A DNA stretch of 37,932 nt from assembly GCA_946885645.1 (NCBI GenBank), contig CAMPGU010000007.1:1-37932 (forward strand), in the 5' to 3' direction. The stretch comes from an uncultured Haloferula sp. (lineage in GTDB: Bacteria > Verrucomicrobiota > Verrucomicrobiae > Verrucomicrobiales > Akkermansiaceae). Made by a program: the position numbers and the translations under genes. Position 1 is the first letter of the stretch; each line of letters opens with the position of its first letter. The notes beneath the pieces are model-generated. The model saw only the letters and a list, made by a program, of their open reading frames with translations. It was not told where the DNA came from and did no database searches. This document shows positions 1-8,360 of this stretch, one piece after another.

Positions 1-867
1 AAATTGATCCGCTACGGCGAGCCCGGACGCGAAGAACCCGGCGTCATCCTGGACGACGGCCGCCGTCTGGATGTGGGGGGGCAATTCAATGACTACGATG
101 AAGGCTTCTTTGCCATGGGCGGCATGGAAGCCCTGCAGGCCTGGGTGGAGGACGGCTGCCCGGATGCCGAGGAGATCTCCCCGGAGGCGCGGCTGGGCCC
201 GCCCGTGGACCGCCCCTCGAAGATCGTCTGCGTGGGGAAAAACTATCTGGACCATGCCAAGGAATTCGGCGAGGGCATCCCGACGGAGCCGGTGCTCTTC
301 ATGAAGGCCAGCACCTGCTGGAGCGGCCCCTACGACGAAGTGGTGACTCCACCGGGGGCGAAGAAGCTCGATTATGAAGTCGAGCTGGCCCTGGTGATCG
401 GCCGCACCGCCTCCCATGTCGCCGAGGAGCACTCGCTGGACTACGTGGCCGGCTATTCCGTTTTCTGCGACTACTCCGAACGCGCCTACCAGAAGGAAAT
501 GGGCGGCCAGTGGATGAAAGGGAAAAGCTGCGATACCTTCGGTCCCGCAGGTCCCTGGCTGGTGCCCGCCTCCGCCGTGCCGGACCCGCAGGGCCTGCGC
601 CTGTGGTGCAAGGTGAACGGAGAATTGCGCCAGAACGGCTGGACGGGGGACATGATGTTCGGCGTCCGCCAGCTCGTGGCCTACATCAGCCGCTTCATGA
701 CCCTGCTGCCGGGGGATGTGATCGCCACGGGCACGCCCGCCGGTGTCGGCATGGGCATGAAACCCCCGCGCTACCTTGCTCCGGGGGACTGCGTGGAGCT
801 GGGAATCGAAGGCCTCGGCGAGATGCGCCAGCGCATTGTCGCCAGCCCCGGGGAGATTTTGTCCTGA
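1..867 (+). CDS. Fumarylacetoacetate hydrolase family protein (5' end cut by window)
   Basis: FAH-superfamily enzyme. The family hydrolyses or decarboxylates acylpyruvate-type substrates, or isomerises them, in aromatic or sugar-acid degradation; the exact substrate cannot be read here. The protein opens KLIRYGEPG from base 1. Family members commonly start MKLIRYG, so the missing start is probably an ATG directly before the window, and the TTG at base 4 is unlikely to be the true start. The metal-binding region is intact: [11 protein letters not shown] with its ExE pair, then [10 protein letters not shown], the lysine-rich [12 protein letters not shown] loop and the C-terminal [11 protein letters not shown] motif. 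About 289 residues is the normal size for single-domain members. purH follows about 100 bp downstream on the same strand; no functional link is evident. Family call is firm, substrate unknown. Confidence 0.9.
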   Translation, partial: KLIRYGEPGREEPGVILDDGRRLDVGGQFNDYDEGFFAMGGMEALQAWVEDGCPDAEEISPEARLGPPVDRPSKIVCVGKNYLDHAKEFGEGIPTEPVLFMKASTCWSGPYDEVVTPPGAKKLDYEVELALVIGRTASHVAEEHSLDYVAGYSVFCDYSERAYQKEMGGQWMKGKSCDTFGPAGPWLVPASAVPDPQGLRLWCKVNGELRQNGWTGDMMFGVRQLVAYISRFMTLLPGDVIATGTPAGVGMGMKPPRYLAPGDCVELGIEGLGEMRQRIVASPGEILS

Positions 868-970
868 AAATCCCGCGATCCTGTTCCAGACATTCCGCGC
901 TTGCCGCGGGCCGGACACGGGACTACGCGGGGCGGGTCGCTCCACTTCTCTCGCAAACCACCTCGACACG

Positions 971-2512
971 ATGCCCATCGAACGCGCCCTTCTCTCCGTC
1001 TCCGACAAGACCGGTCTCGCCGATTTCGCCAAGCAACTGCACGAGCTGGGCGTGGAGCTGCTCTCCACCGGCGGCACCGCCAAGGCCTTGCGCGAAGCCG
1101 GCCTGCCCGTGATGGACGTGTCCGAATTCACCGGTGCGCCCGAGCTTTTCGAGGGCCGCGTGAAGACGCTGCACCCGAAGGTCCACGGCGGCCTGCTCCA
1201 CAAGCGGGACGACAAGGAACACCTGGCCCAGGCGAAGGAGCACAATATCCCGCCGATCGATCTGGTGGTGGTGAATCTCTACCCCTTCGAGCAGACCATC
1301 GCGAAGCCGGACGTGACCCTGGCGGACGCGATCGAGAATATCGACATCGGCGGCCCCTCCATGCTGCGCAGCGCGGCGAAAAACTACGCCTCCGTGACCG
1401 TGGTGACCGATCCTTCCGATTATCAGAAGGTGGTCGAAGAGATGCGGGAGCACGGCGGAAACACCACCATCGGCTTCCGTGAGCAGCTTGCGGTGAAGGT
1501 TTTCCTGCGGACCTCCCAGTACGATGCGGCGATCTCGAACTACCTCGGCCAGTGCAATCAGGGCACGCGCTGCAATTTCACCGTCAGCCTGCCGCTGGAG
1601 ATGGAGCTGCGCTACGGGGACAACCCGCACCAGAAATCCGCGCTTTACGGCGATTTCAGGAGCTGCTTCACCCAGCTCCAGGGGAAGGAACTCAGCTACA
1701 CGAATATCCTCGATATCGAAGCGGCGGCGGATCTCATCCTCGATTTCGTCCGTCCCACCATCGGGATCCTCAAGCATACCAACCCCTGCGGCGTGGGCCA
1801 GGACGACGAGGACCTGCGGAACGCCTGGCAAAAGGCCTTCGAAACGGACCGCCAGGCTCCCTTCGGCGGCGTGATCGTCTGCAATCGCCCGCTGACGGAA
1901 GGGGTGGCCCGCATCATCTCGGAGATTTTCACGGATGTGATCATCGCCCCGGACTTCGAGCCGGAAGCGCGTGCCGTCCTCCAGAAGAAGAAGAACCTCC
2001 GGATCATGAAGCTGAACGACGCCTACCTCGTCGCGAAGCGTGCGCCGGTGATCCGGTCCTGCCCGGGAGGGCTGATGGTCATGGACCGCGACCACACCGC
2101 CCTGGGGCTGGACAATCTGGAAGGCAAGGTGGTGACCAAGCGGCCGCCCACGGAGGAGGAAATGCGCGCGATGCGCTTCGCCTGGCGGGTGGTGAAGCAC
2201 GTGAAGTCCAACGCGATCGTGTACGCGAAATCGGACCGCACGCTCGGCATCGGTGCCGGCCAGATGAGCCGCGTGGACAGCTCCCGCATCGCCGTATGGA
2301 AGGCGAAGGAAGCGGGTCTGGAGCTGAAGGGCAGCGTCATCGCCTCCGATGCGATGTTCCCCTTTGCCGACGGCCTTCAAGCGGCGATCGAAGCCGGAGC
2401 CACCGCCTGCATCCAGCCCGGCGGCTCCATGCGGGACGAAGAAGTCATCGCGGCGGCCGACGCGGCCGGGTTGGCGATGATCTTCACAGGTCACCGGCAT
2501 TTCAGGCATTGA
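971..2512 (+). CDS. purH: Bifunctional AICAR formyltransferase/IMP cyclohydrolase PurH
   Basis: Catalyses the last two steps of de novo purine synthesis: formylation of AICAR with 10-formyl-THF and ring closure to IMP, in the cytoplasm. The 513-residue length is typical. The N-terminal MGS-like cyclohydrolase domain begins [19 protein letters not shown] with the [15 protein letters not shown] signature. The transformylase domain carries [35 protein letters not shown] and [10 protein letters not shown], and the protein ends in FTGHRHFRH as family members do. The ATG at 971 is chosen because it gives the standard N-terminus; the reading frame stays open upstream to 776, but that extension has no family match. 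No purine-regulator site was recognised in the 100-bp leader. No other pur gene is in the window. Confidence 0.97.
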   Translation: MPIERALLSVSDKTGLADFAKQLHELGVELLSTGGTAKALREAGLPVMDVSEFTGAPELFEGRVKTLHPKVHGGLLHKRDDKEHLAQAKEHNIPPIDLVVVNLYPFEQTIAKPDVTLADAIENIDIGGPSMLRSAAKNYASVTVVTDPSDYQKVVEEMREHGGNTTIGFREQLAVKVFLRTSQYDAAISNYLGQCNQGTRCNFTVSLPLEMELRYGDNPHQKSALYGDFRSCFTQLQGKELSYTNILDIEAAADLILDFVRPTIGILKHTNPCGVGQDDEDLRNAWQKAFETDRQAPFGGVIVCNRPLTEGVARIISEIFTDVIIAPDFEPEARAVLQKKKNLRIMKLNDAYLVAKRAPVIRSCPGGLMVMDRDHTALGLDNLEGKVVTKRPPTEEEMRAMRFAWRVVKHVKSNAIVYAKSDRTLGIGAGQMSRVDSSRIAVWKAKEAGLELKGSVIASDAMFPFADGLQAAIEAGATACIQPGGSMRDEEVIAAADAAGLAMIFTGHRHFRH

Positions 2513-2517
2513 GGTGT

Positions 2518-2537
2518 AGCGGTCGGTGCACCGCTTT
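2518..2537. terminator. Weak hairpin between convergent genes
   Basis: The arms AGCGGT (2518-2523) and ACCGCT (2530-2535) form a 6-bp stem with a 6-nt loop, just after the purH stop and touching the stop codon of the opposite-strand gene. Only three T follow on the plus strand, so terminator activity is doubtful. It is the only structure available to separate the two convergent transcripts. Confidence 0.3.
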
Positions 2538-3150
2538 AGGTGTGATGATGCCCGCCGCTTGTGTCGGTGATACTTCCGTCTGCATTCAATGTCACGGGAG
2601 CGACAAAGAGATCGCTGCCGACGGAGTCCCAGTCACGGCTGCCTGAAAGATATTCCAAGCACCGGCTGATTTGGTCCTCCACCCAAGCCTCCCTTGCATC
2701 GTGCTCGTTAGGATAAACTTCGAAACCGGCACCGTTTCGTGCAGCCGGTCGTGCTTCTCCCGCGGCCGCATGAACAAAGAGGCACCAACCCGAGCGGCCA
2801 TTTTCTTCTGCGGGAGCCTCGAGGTTCACCTTTCTCCTGCCATGCTGCCATGAAGCCTGACGCCTCAAGGTTGTGATGATCGATTGGTAATGATCCGCGA
2901 TTTCAAGCGCTTCGCGCTCGTCGCTGCATTCTTCGATATTGAGGTAGGGATCCGCGTTGTCTCCCCGGAAGCACTTTGCCGTGTTTTCCCAGGCCTCTTG
3001 TCGGGCGCTCAAGCCATCGATCAATTGGCCGAAGTCGGGGGGCGAGAGCGAGAAATGATAGTCGCATAAGTTCATCCCCGATATCACCTGGCCAGGTTGA
3101 AGACACACGGCAAGCTGGAACTTCGCGGAGACATTGACAATTTTTGGCAT
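2536..3150 (-). CDS. Hypothetical protein, 204 aa
   Basis: I do not recognise a family. The translation looks like a genuine soluble acidic protein: no signal peptide, no membrane segment, balanced composition, a central helical stretch rich in E, A and R, and a His-rich tail (GGHHHT). Two starts are possible. The upstream ATG at 3150 overlaps the start of the divergent HNH gene inside a shared CATG. The internal ATG at 3075 gives 179 residues (MNLCDYHFSLSP) and is preceded by AGGTGA eight bases upstream, a better ribosome-binding site. Base composition of 2.5-3.9 kb looks less G+C-rich than its flanks, which hints at an acquired pair with the HNH gene. Function unknown. Confidence 0.6.
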   Translation of the reverse strand: MPKIVNVSAKFQLAVCLQPGQVISGMNLCDYHFSLSPPDFGQLIDGLSARQEAWENTAKCFRGDNADPYLNIEECSDEREALEIADHYQSIITTLRRQASWQHGRRKVNLEAPAEENGRSGWCLFVHAAAGEARPAARNGAGFEVYPNEHDAREAWVEDQISRCLEYLSGSRDWDSVGSDLFVAPVTLNADGSITDTSGGHHHT

Positions 3151-3952
3151 GCCCAGATCCCCGAGCGTTCCGTGGACACGCGAGCATTTGCTCGTCGCGC
3201 TGAATCTCTACCGGAAATTGCCGTTCGGTAAGCTGGACAAGGGAAATCCTCTCGTTCGGGAGGTGGCGGCGAAGATGGGCCGGACGCCGAGCAGCCTCGC
3301 CATGAAGCTAACCAACCTGGCTTCCTTCGATCCCGTCCAGAAGGCGCGTAAGGTGAGCGGTCTGAAGCGGGCTTCAAAGCAGGACGAGGAGATGTGGAAC
3401 GAGTTCAACTCAAACCTCGCCGAATTGGCACCGCAAAGCGAGCAACTGCTGCACGACTTATTTACGCGGGACGAGGGCGTGGAAGTCGATTTCCTCGACG
3501 GCAAAAACGTGAGGCTGGTCAGGTCGAGCGCCCATGACGGCGCAACGGAGGCCATCGCTTTGGTCAAGGTCCGCAGGGGGCAGCAGTTTTTCCGGCAATC
3601 GATCCTGAGCGCCTATGGGGTCAGATGCTGTATTAGCGGCATCGGGATCCCGCGGCTCCTCGTTGCCAGCCACATCAGGCCGTGGCGCGACTTTCCGGGC
3701 GAACGGCTCGATCCCAGGAATGGCCTTTGCCTGTCCAGCCTTCATGACGCCGCGTTCGATGGCGGCCTCATCACCTTGGATGAATCGCTTCGCGTGGTGC
3801 TCGGGAAATCGCTGCGCGGTCACTTTCCGAATGAGATTTTGGAGAAGAGTTTCAGCGTCTTTGAAGGCAAGCCGATCCGTTTTCCGGAGAAACTTGCGCA
3901 GCCCTCAACCGAGTTTCTCGCGCATCACCGTGAGAAAATCTTCCAAGGCTGA
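3149..3952 (+). CDS. HNH endonuclease family protein
   Basis: Probable nuclease of the solitary HNH family often annotated as putative restriction endonuclease. The N-terminal part (WTREHLLVALNLYRKLPFGK, then MGRTPSSLAMKLTNLASFDP) is the helical recognition-type domain that usually precedes this HNH class. The C-terminal third holds the HNH core: FRQSILSAYGVRCCISG, ASHIRPWRDF, DPRNGLCLSSLHDAAFDGGLI. The ATG at 3149 gives MPRSPSVPW; a TTG at 3134 would extend it by five residues. No methyltransferase with DNA-modifying motifs is adjacent; the downstream enzyme is of the small-molecule O-methyltransferase type. It could be a defence or DNA-processing nuclease; the substrate is unknown. It diverges from the unknown gene on the other strand with overlapping start codons. 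Confidence 0.8.
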   Translation: MPRSPSVPWTREHLLVALNLYRKLPFGKLDKGNPLVREVAAKMGRTPSSLAMKLTNLASFDPVQKARKVSGLKRASKQDEEMWNEFNSNLAELAPQSEQLLHDLFTRDEGVEVDFLDGKNVRLVRSSAHDGATEAIALVKVRRGQQFFRQSILSAYGVRCCISGIGIPRLLVASHIRPWRDFPGERLDPRNGLCLSSLHDAAFDGGLITLDESLRVVLGKSLRGHFPNEILEKSFSVFEGKPIRFPEKLAQPSTEFLAHHREKIFQG

Positions 3953-4053
3953 CTTAGCCCCGGCCGGAGATGGAGGGAGGATACGAAAGAACGGGCCGCT
4001 CCTTCTTTTGATGGCGTTCATTCGGCTTGTAAGGTGGCGGCTTTCCCGGCGCG

Positions 4054-5097
4054 GTGAATGAAATGATCCAGATCGATCTGACCCGAGTTCCCGCGGCCGA
4101 CCCGCTCCGCGCGTACCGCTACCGGGACGGCCTGTATGCAGCGGATCTGGTCACGGCGGCTCTGGTGCATCTCGATTTCTTTTCCTGGCTCGGGGATAAT
4201 CCGTCGGATCTGGAGGGCATCTGCGGGCACTTCGGCTTCGCCGGGCGACCGGCGGACGTGATGATGACGCTGTTTGCGGCGAACGGCTTCGTCCGGCGGG
4301 CAGGAGAGGTATTCCACCTTTCGGATTCCGGGCGGGAGTATCTCGCGTCCTCATCGCCGTGGTCGCTGGCACCCTACTATCGCTCGCTCGAGGACCGCCC
4401 CGTGACGAGGGACTACTTGAAAGTGCTGGCTACCGGAAAGCCGGCCAACTGGGGCGGCTACGACGAATCGGTGGATTGGCACCGCGCGATGGAGGAAGAG
4501 GGCTTCGCGCGGCAATTCACGGCCGCGATGGACTGCCGGGGTGTCCTGCTGGGCCCGGCGATGGCGCAGGCCCTCGATTTGTCCGGCTTTTCCCGTGTCC
4601 TGGATATCGGCGGCGGCTCGGGAATCTACGCCTGTTCGCTGGTGGCGAATCATCCCCATCTGGAGGCCACGGTCTTCGATCAAGCCCCGGTGGAGAAAAT
4701 CGCGTCCAAACGGGTGGGGGAGCTCGGCTTCGCAGGCAGGGTGGAGGTGATGGCGGGGGATATGCTCAAGGACCCCCTGCCGGGGGGGCATGACCTGCAC
4801 CTGTATTCAAACGTGCTCCACGATTGGGACCTCCCCGAGGTCCGGAAGCTCCTGCGGGCGTCCTTCGAGTCCCTGCAGCCGGGCGGGATGCTCATCATCA
4901 ACGATGCCTTCATCAACCGGGAAAAGGACGGCCCGCTGCCGGTGGCCGAGTATTCAGCCCTGCTGATGCATTCCACGCAGGGCAAGTGCTACTCCGTGGG
5001 CGAATACGAGGATCTGTTGACCGAGGCGGGATTCCGCGGATTCGCCTTCCAGACGACCGCCGCTGACCGTGGGGTGATGACGGCCCACCGCCCCTGA
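4054..5097 (+). CDS. SAM-dependent O-methyltransferase (Methyltransf_2 type)
   Basis: Class I methyltransferase of the hydroxyneurospore/plant-type small-molecule O-methyltransferase group. Residues 1-110 resemble the winged-helix dimerisation domain (LYAADLVTAALVHLDFFSWL, FLSDSGREYL-like segment HLSDSGREYL). The SAM-binding glycine loop is VLDIGGGSG, and SNVLHDWD supplies the expected catalytic His-Asp region. The 347-residue length is normal for the family. No polyketide, carotenoid or ubiquinone genes flank it, so the substrate cannot be inferred. It is about 100 bp downstream of the HNH gene on the same strand but is not obviously co-transcribed with it. Confidence 0.88.
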   Translation: MNEMIQIDLTRVPAADPLRAYRYRDGLYAADLVTAALVHLDFFSWLGDNPSDLEGICGHFGFAGRPADVMMTLFAANGFVRRAGEVFHLSDSGREYLASSSPWSLAPYYRSLEDRPVTRDYLKVLATGKPANWGGYDESVDWHRAMEEEGFARQFTAAMDCRGVLLGPAMAQALDLSGFSRVLDIGGGSGIYACSLVANHPHLEATVFDQAPVEKIASKRVGELGFAGRVEVMAGDMLKDPLPGGHDLHLYSNVLHDWDLPEVRKLLRASFESLQPGGMLIINDAFINREKDGPLPVAEYSALLMHSTQGKCYSVGEYEDLLTEAGFRGFAFQTTAADRGVMTAHRP

Positions 5098-5252
5098 GGT
5101 GGCCGGAGCTTGCGCGATCATGCTAAGTTGCTGATAATCAGATAATCTCATGAGCTGGCGAATGCACGCTCGTGAACCGTCGCATTTTCCAGAGACAAAG
5201 TTGCACCGGCGGCGGTTTTAAAGGACAAGACTGCCAGCAGAACCACCGCCGA

Positions 5253-6962
5253 ATGATTGACCTTTTGATCGACCCCGCCCGCCGGAGCGGATGCCAGGAT
5301 TTGGACAAACTCGGGGAAGTCTTGGAGGGGGCGGCCCAGCGCCAGCGATCTCCCATCGACGACGTGCTGGATGCCGGTGTGGTGGATGAGGAGGGCTACA
5401 TGCGCGAGCTGGCCTCGGAACTGGGCATGGAGTGGCTGGAGAGCATCCCGCAGGCGGAGGCCCCGCTTCCGCTGCGCGAGGCCTGCGGCCCCCGGGTGGC
5501 CCTGCGACACCGGCTGCTCCCCGTCGCCATCACCGGCGAAGAGGGGGCGGAGCACCTGAAGCTGGCCACCTTCGACCCCTTCAATCTCGTGGCCCGGCAG
5601 GCCGTCGCGCAGGAGATCGCGATGCCGGTGGAGTGGTGCATGGCATCCCGCCGCCGCATCCACGAGTCCCTGCGCCGCCTTTACGGCGTGGGCGCCGATA
5701 CCTTCGAACAGATTCTGGAAGGCCGGGAGCTCGATTACGACAATCTGGAGTCCCACGACGAGGCGAACGTGATCGACGCCGATGAGGACGAGGAGGCGAG
5801 CGTGGTGAAATTCGTCAACCAGATCATCCGGGAGTCCCTGGAGCAGCGCGCGACGGACATCCACGTCGAGCCGCTGTCGAACAACCTGCGGATCCGCTAC
5901 CGTATCGACGGCAAGCTGCTGGAAGTCACCGTGCCGGAGAATATCAAGGCGCTGCAAAGCTCCGTGATCGCCCGTCTGAAGATCATGTCCCGCCTGGACA
6001 TCGCGGAGCGCCGCTTGCCGCAGGACGGACGTATCAACCTGCAGTTCGAGGGGCGCACCATCGACGTCCGTGTCGCCACCGTGCCGACGGTCGAGGGTGA
6101 GAGCGTCGCGCTTCGTCTCCTGAACCAGGAGAAGTTCAATTTGGACAAGCTGGGCATGGAGCAGCATGTGCGCTCGAAGATCGAGAGCCTCCTGCATATT
6201 TCCAACGGCATCATCCTGATCACCGGCCCCACCGGTTCCGGTAAATCGACGAGCCTCTATTCTTTCCTCAGCGAGATCAACCACCCCGACCGCCGCATCG
6301 TCACGATCGAGGATCCGGTGGAAAACAAGCTGTCCGGGGTGATGCAGATCGCGGTGAAGTCGGATATCGGCCTCACCTTCGCGGCCGGCCTGCGCTCCAT
6401 CCTGCGTGCCGACCCGAACGTGGTGATGATCGGGGAAATCCGGGACCTTGAGACGGCGGAAATCGCCATCCGCGCCTCCCTCACCGGTCACCTGGTATTC
6501 TCCACCCTTCACACGAACGACGCTTTGGGCGGCATCAGCCGTCTGATCGACATGGGTGTGGAGCCGTTCCTGGTCTCCGCAGCCGTGCGCGCCTTCCTGG
6601 CCCAGCGGCTGGTCCGGAAACTCTGCCCGCACTGCAAGGTGCCGCGGGAGGTGACCATGGACGACCGCCGGGAGCTGGGGATTCCGATGAATCTGGAAGG
6701 TCAGGCTTACCAGGCGAAAGGCTGCGACCGCTGCCGCGGCACCGGTTTCCAAGGCCGTCTGGCCATCTACGAGGTGGTGGTGCTCAGCCAGACCATGCAG
6801 GACATGGTCGCCCACGGTGCCAGCGCGCCGGAAATCCGGGCGCAGTCGATCAAGGAAGGCTTTATCCCGATGCGCGGCTACGGCTGGAAGAAAGTGATGC
6901 AGGGCATGACGACCATCGAGGAAGTCATCTCCGTCACCTCGACCGACATCGCCACCGAATAA
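5253..6962 (+). CDS. Type II secretion/type IV pilus assembly ATPase (GspE/PilB family)
   Basis: Cytoplasmic hexameric ATPase that powers pseudopilus or pilus extension. From the ATG at 5253 the protein has 569 residues: an N-terminal GspE_N-like domain (DDVLDAGVVDEEGYMRELASE), Walker A GPTGSGKS (325-332), the Walker-B-like MIGEIRD (392-398), and a zinc-binding CPHC (458-461)...CDRC (491-494) module typical of GspE/PilB. A GTG at 5172 would add 27 residues with no family match, so 5253 is preferred. The 155-bp leader contains the direct repeat GATAATC-A-GATAATC near 5133-5147, possibly promoter-related. gspF/pilC follows after 18 bp, so the two form an operon. Other apparatus genes are not in the window, so pilus and secretion roles cannot be separated. 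Confidence 0.93.
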   Translation: MIDLLIDPARRSGCQDLDKLGEVLEGAAQRQRSPIDDVLDAGVVDEEGYMRELASELGMEWLESIPQAEAPLPLREACGPRVALRHRLLPVAITGEEGAEHLKLATFDPFNLVARQAVAQEIAMPVEWCMASRRRIHESLRRLYGVGADTFEQILEGRELDYDNLESHDEANVIDADEDEEASVVKFVNQIIRESLEQRATDIHVEPLSNNLRIRYRIDGKLLEVTVPENIKALQSSVIARLKIMSRLDIAERRLPQDGRINLQFEGRTIDVRVATVPTVEGESVALRLLNQEKFNLDKLGMEQHVRSKIESLLHISNGIILITGPTGSGKSTSLYSFLSEINHPDRRIVTIEDPVENKLSGVMQIAVKSDIGLTFAAGLRSILRADPNVVMIGEIRDLETAEIAIRASLTGHLVFSTLHTNDALGGISRLIDMGVEPFLVSAAVRAFLAQRLVRKLCPHCKVPREVTMDDRRELGIPMNLEGQAYQAKGCDRCRGTGFQGRLAIYEVVVLSQTMQDMVAHGASAPEIRAQSIKEGFIPMRGYGWKKVMQGMTTIEEVISVTSTDIATE

Positions 6963-6980
6963 CCGATTTCCCCGCAAGCC

Positions 6981-8279
6981 GTGCCCCTCTACGCTTACAA
7001 AGCCCTCAGCGCCACCGGCGGTGTCCAGACCGGCGAGGTCGATGCCGCCGACCGCCCGGAAGCCCTGCGGGTGCTGGACCGCCGTGGTCTCCAGCCCGTC
7101 AGCCTGAAGGAGTCGGCCACTTCCTCCATTTCCTCTCCTGCCAAGAAGAAAGCGAAAAGCGAGCCTGCACCCGCACCCGCCCCGTCCAAAAAGGCGGCGG
7201 CAAAAGAGGGGGAAGAGAAGACGCCCGAGGGCCCGCTCAAGCTGAAGAAGGCGGAGATCATCATGTTCACGGAGGAGCTCTCCGACATGCTTTCCGCCGG
7301 TCTCCAGCTCGAGCCCGCGCTGAAGTCGATGGAAAGCCGTCAGGAACTCGGCGGCTTGAAGGACGTGGCCAGCCGCGTCCGGCAACTCGTACGCGATGGC
7401 ATGAATTTCTCCACCGCGCTCAAGCGGGTGAGCCCCAGCTTCGGCCCGCTCTATTGCTCGCTGGCTGCGGCGGGCGAGGCATCCGGCGCGCTGGACACCA
7501 TCCTCAAGCGCCAGGCGCACTACCTGAAGACCATCTCGGAACTCCAGAGCCGCTTGATCCTCGCTTTGATTTATCCCGCCTTCCTCGTGGTGGCGGGTAT
7601 CGGCGTCTCCATCGTCTTCGTCACCACGCTGATCCCGCAGCTTACCACGCTGATCGAGAGCACCCCGGGCGGAAAGTTGCCGGGACCGATCAAGCTGATG
7701 GTCTCCGCCACGGACCTCCTGAAGAACTACTGGTACATTGTCCTGATCATCGTGGTGGCGGGCCTGTTGTTCTTCAAGGCCTGGAAGGACAATCCCGACA
7801 ACCGGATGACCTGGGACCGCTTCAAACTCCGCGCGCCCTTGATGGGTCCCGTGGTCGCCAGCCGCTTCTACGTGCAGTTCCTGGAAACCATGGCGAATCT
7901 GGCGGGCAATGGCCTGCCTCTCCTGCGCGCGCTGGAGCTTTCCCGCGACGCCACGCAGAATCTCGCGCTGCGCGAGCAGCTCAACACGGTGATCGATCAG
8001 GTGGGAGACGGTCGTGCGTTCTCGAAGTCCCTGGTCCGCACGGGTGCCTTTCCTCCGCTCCTGATCGACATGGTCTCGGTGGGGGAGCAGACGGGTAAAC
8101 TCGATCTTTCCCTGCGCCGCGCGGCGGAACGCTATGACAAGGAACTCGACAAGAGCCTGTCCCGGATCATGGCGCTCATCATGCCGACGATCCTGATCAT
8201 CATGGCCGCCCTCATCGGCACCATGGCCTACCTGATGATCACGGCGATCTTCCAGACGATCAAGAATCTGGGCGCCTGA
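6981..8279 (+). CDS. Type II secretion/type IV pilus inner-membrane platform protein (GspF/PilC family)
   Basis: Polytopic platform protein that works with the GspE/PilB ATPase encoded 18 bp upstream. It starts at a GTG giving MPLYAYKALSATGG, the typical family opening. Two repeated GspF domains follow (TEELSDMLSAGLQLEPALKSM and QFLETMANLAGNGLPLLRALEL). Membrane segments lie around LILALIYPAFLVVAGIG, NYWYIVLIIVVAGLLFF and the C-terminal IMALIMPTILIIMAALIG. Between the N-terminal segment and the first GspF domain there is a low-complexity, Lys/Ala/Pro-rich linker of about 45 residues (7120-7240) that most homologues keep short. The protein has 432 residues, longer than the usual ~400 because of this linker. 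Confidence 0.93.
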   Translation: MPLYAYKALSATGGVQTGEVDAADRPEALRVLDRRGLQPVSLKESATSSISSPAKKKAKSEPAPAPAPSKKAAAKEGEEKTPEGPLKLKKAEIIMFTEELSDMLSAGLQLEPALKSMESRQELGGLKDVASRVRQLVRDGMNFSTALKRVSPSFGPLYCSLAAAGEASGALDTILKRQAHYLKTISELQSRLILALIYPAFLVVAGIGVSIVFVTTLIPQLTTLIESTPGGKLPGPIKLMVSATDLLKNYWYIVLIIVVAGLLFFKAWKDNPDNRMTWDRFKLRAPLMGPVVASRFYVQFLETMANLAGNGLPLLRALELSRDATQNLALREQLNTVIDQVGDGRAFSKSLVRTGAFPPLLIDMVSVGEQTGKLDLSLRRAAERYDKELDKSLSRIMALIMPTILIIMAALIGTMAYLMITAIFQTIKNLGA

Positions 8280-8360
8280 TCGAAAGGGGCGCTTTCCCCT
8301 TGCGCGGGCTCCCTGCCCCGGCTCGCTTGCAAAGTCGCCGTATCTCCGGAGAATTCCCAC

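Noticed and set aside
923..2509. Minus-strand frame of 528 codons opposite purH
   Set aside because: Antisense shadow of purH; composition is His/Arg-rich with no recognisable motifs.
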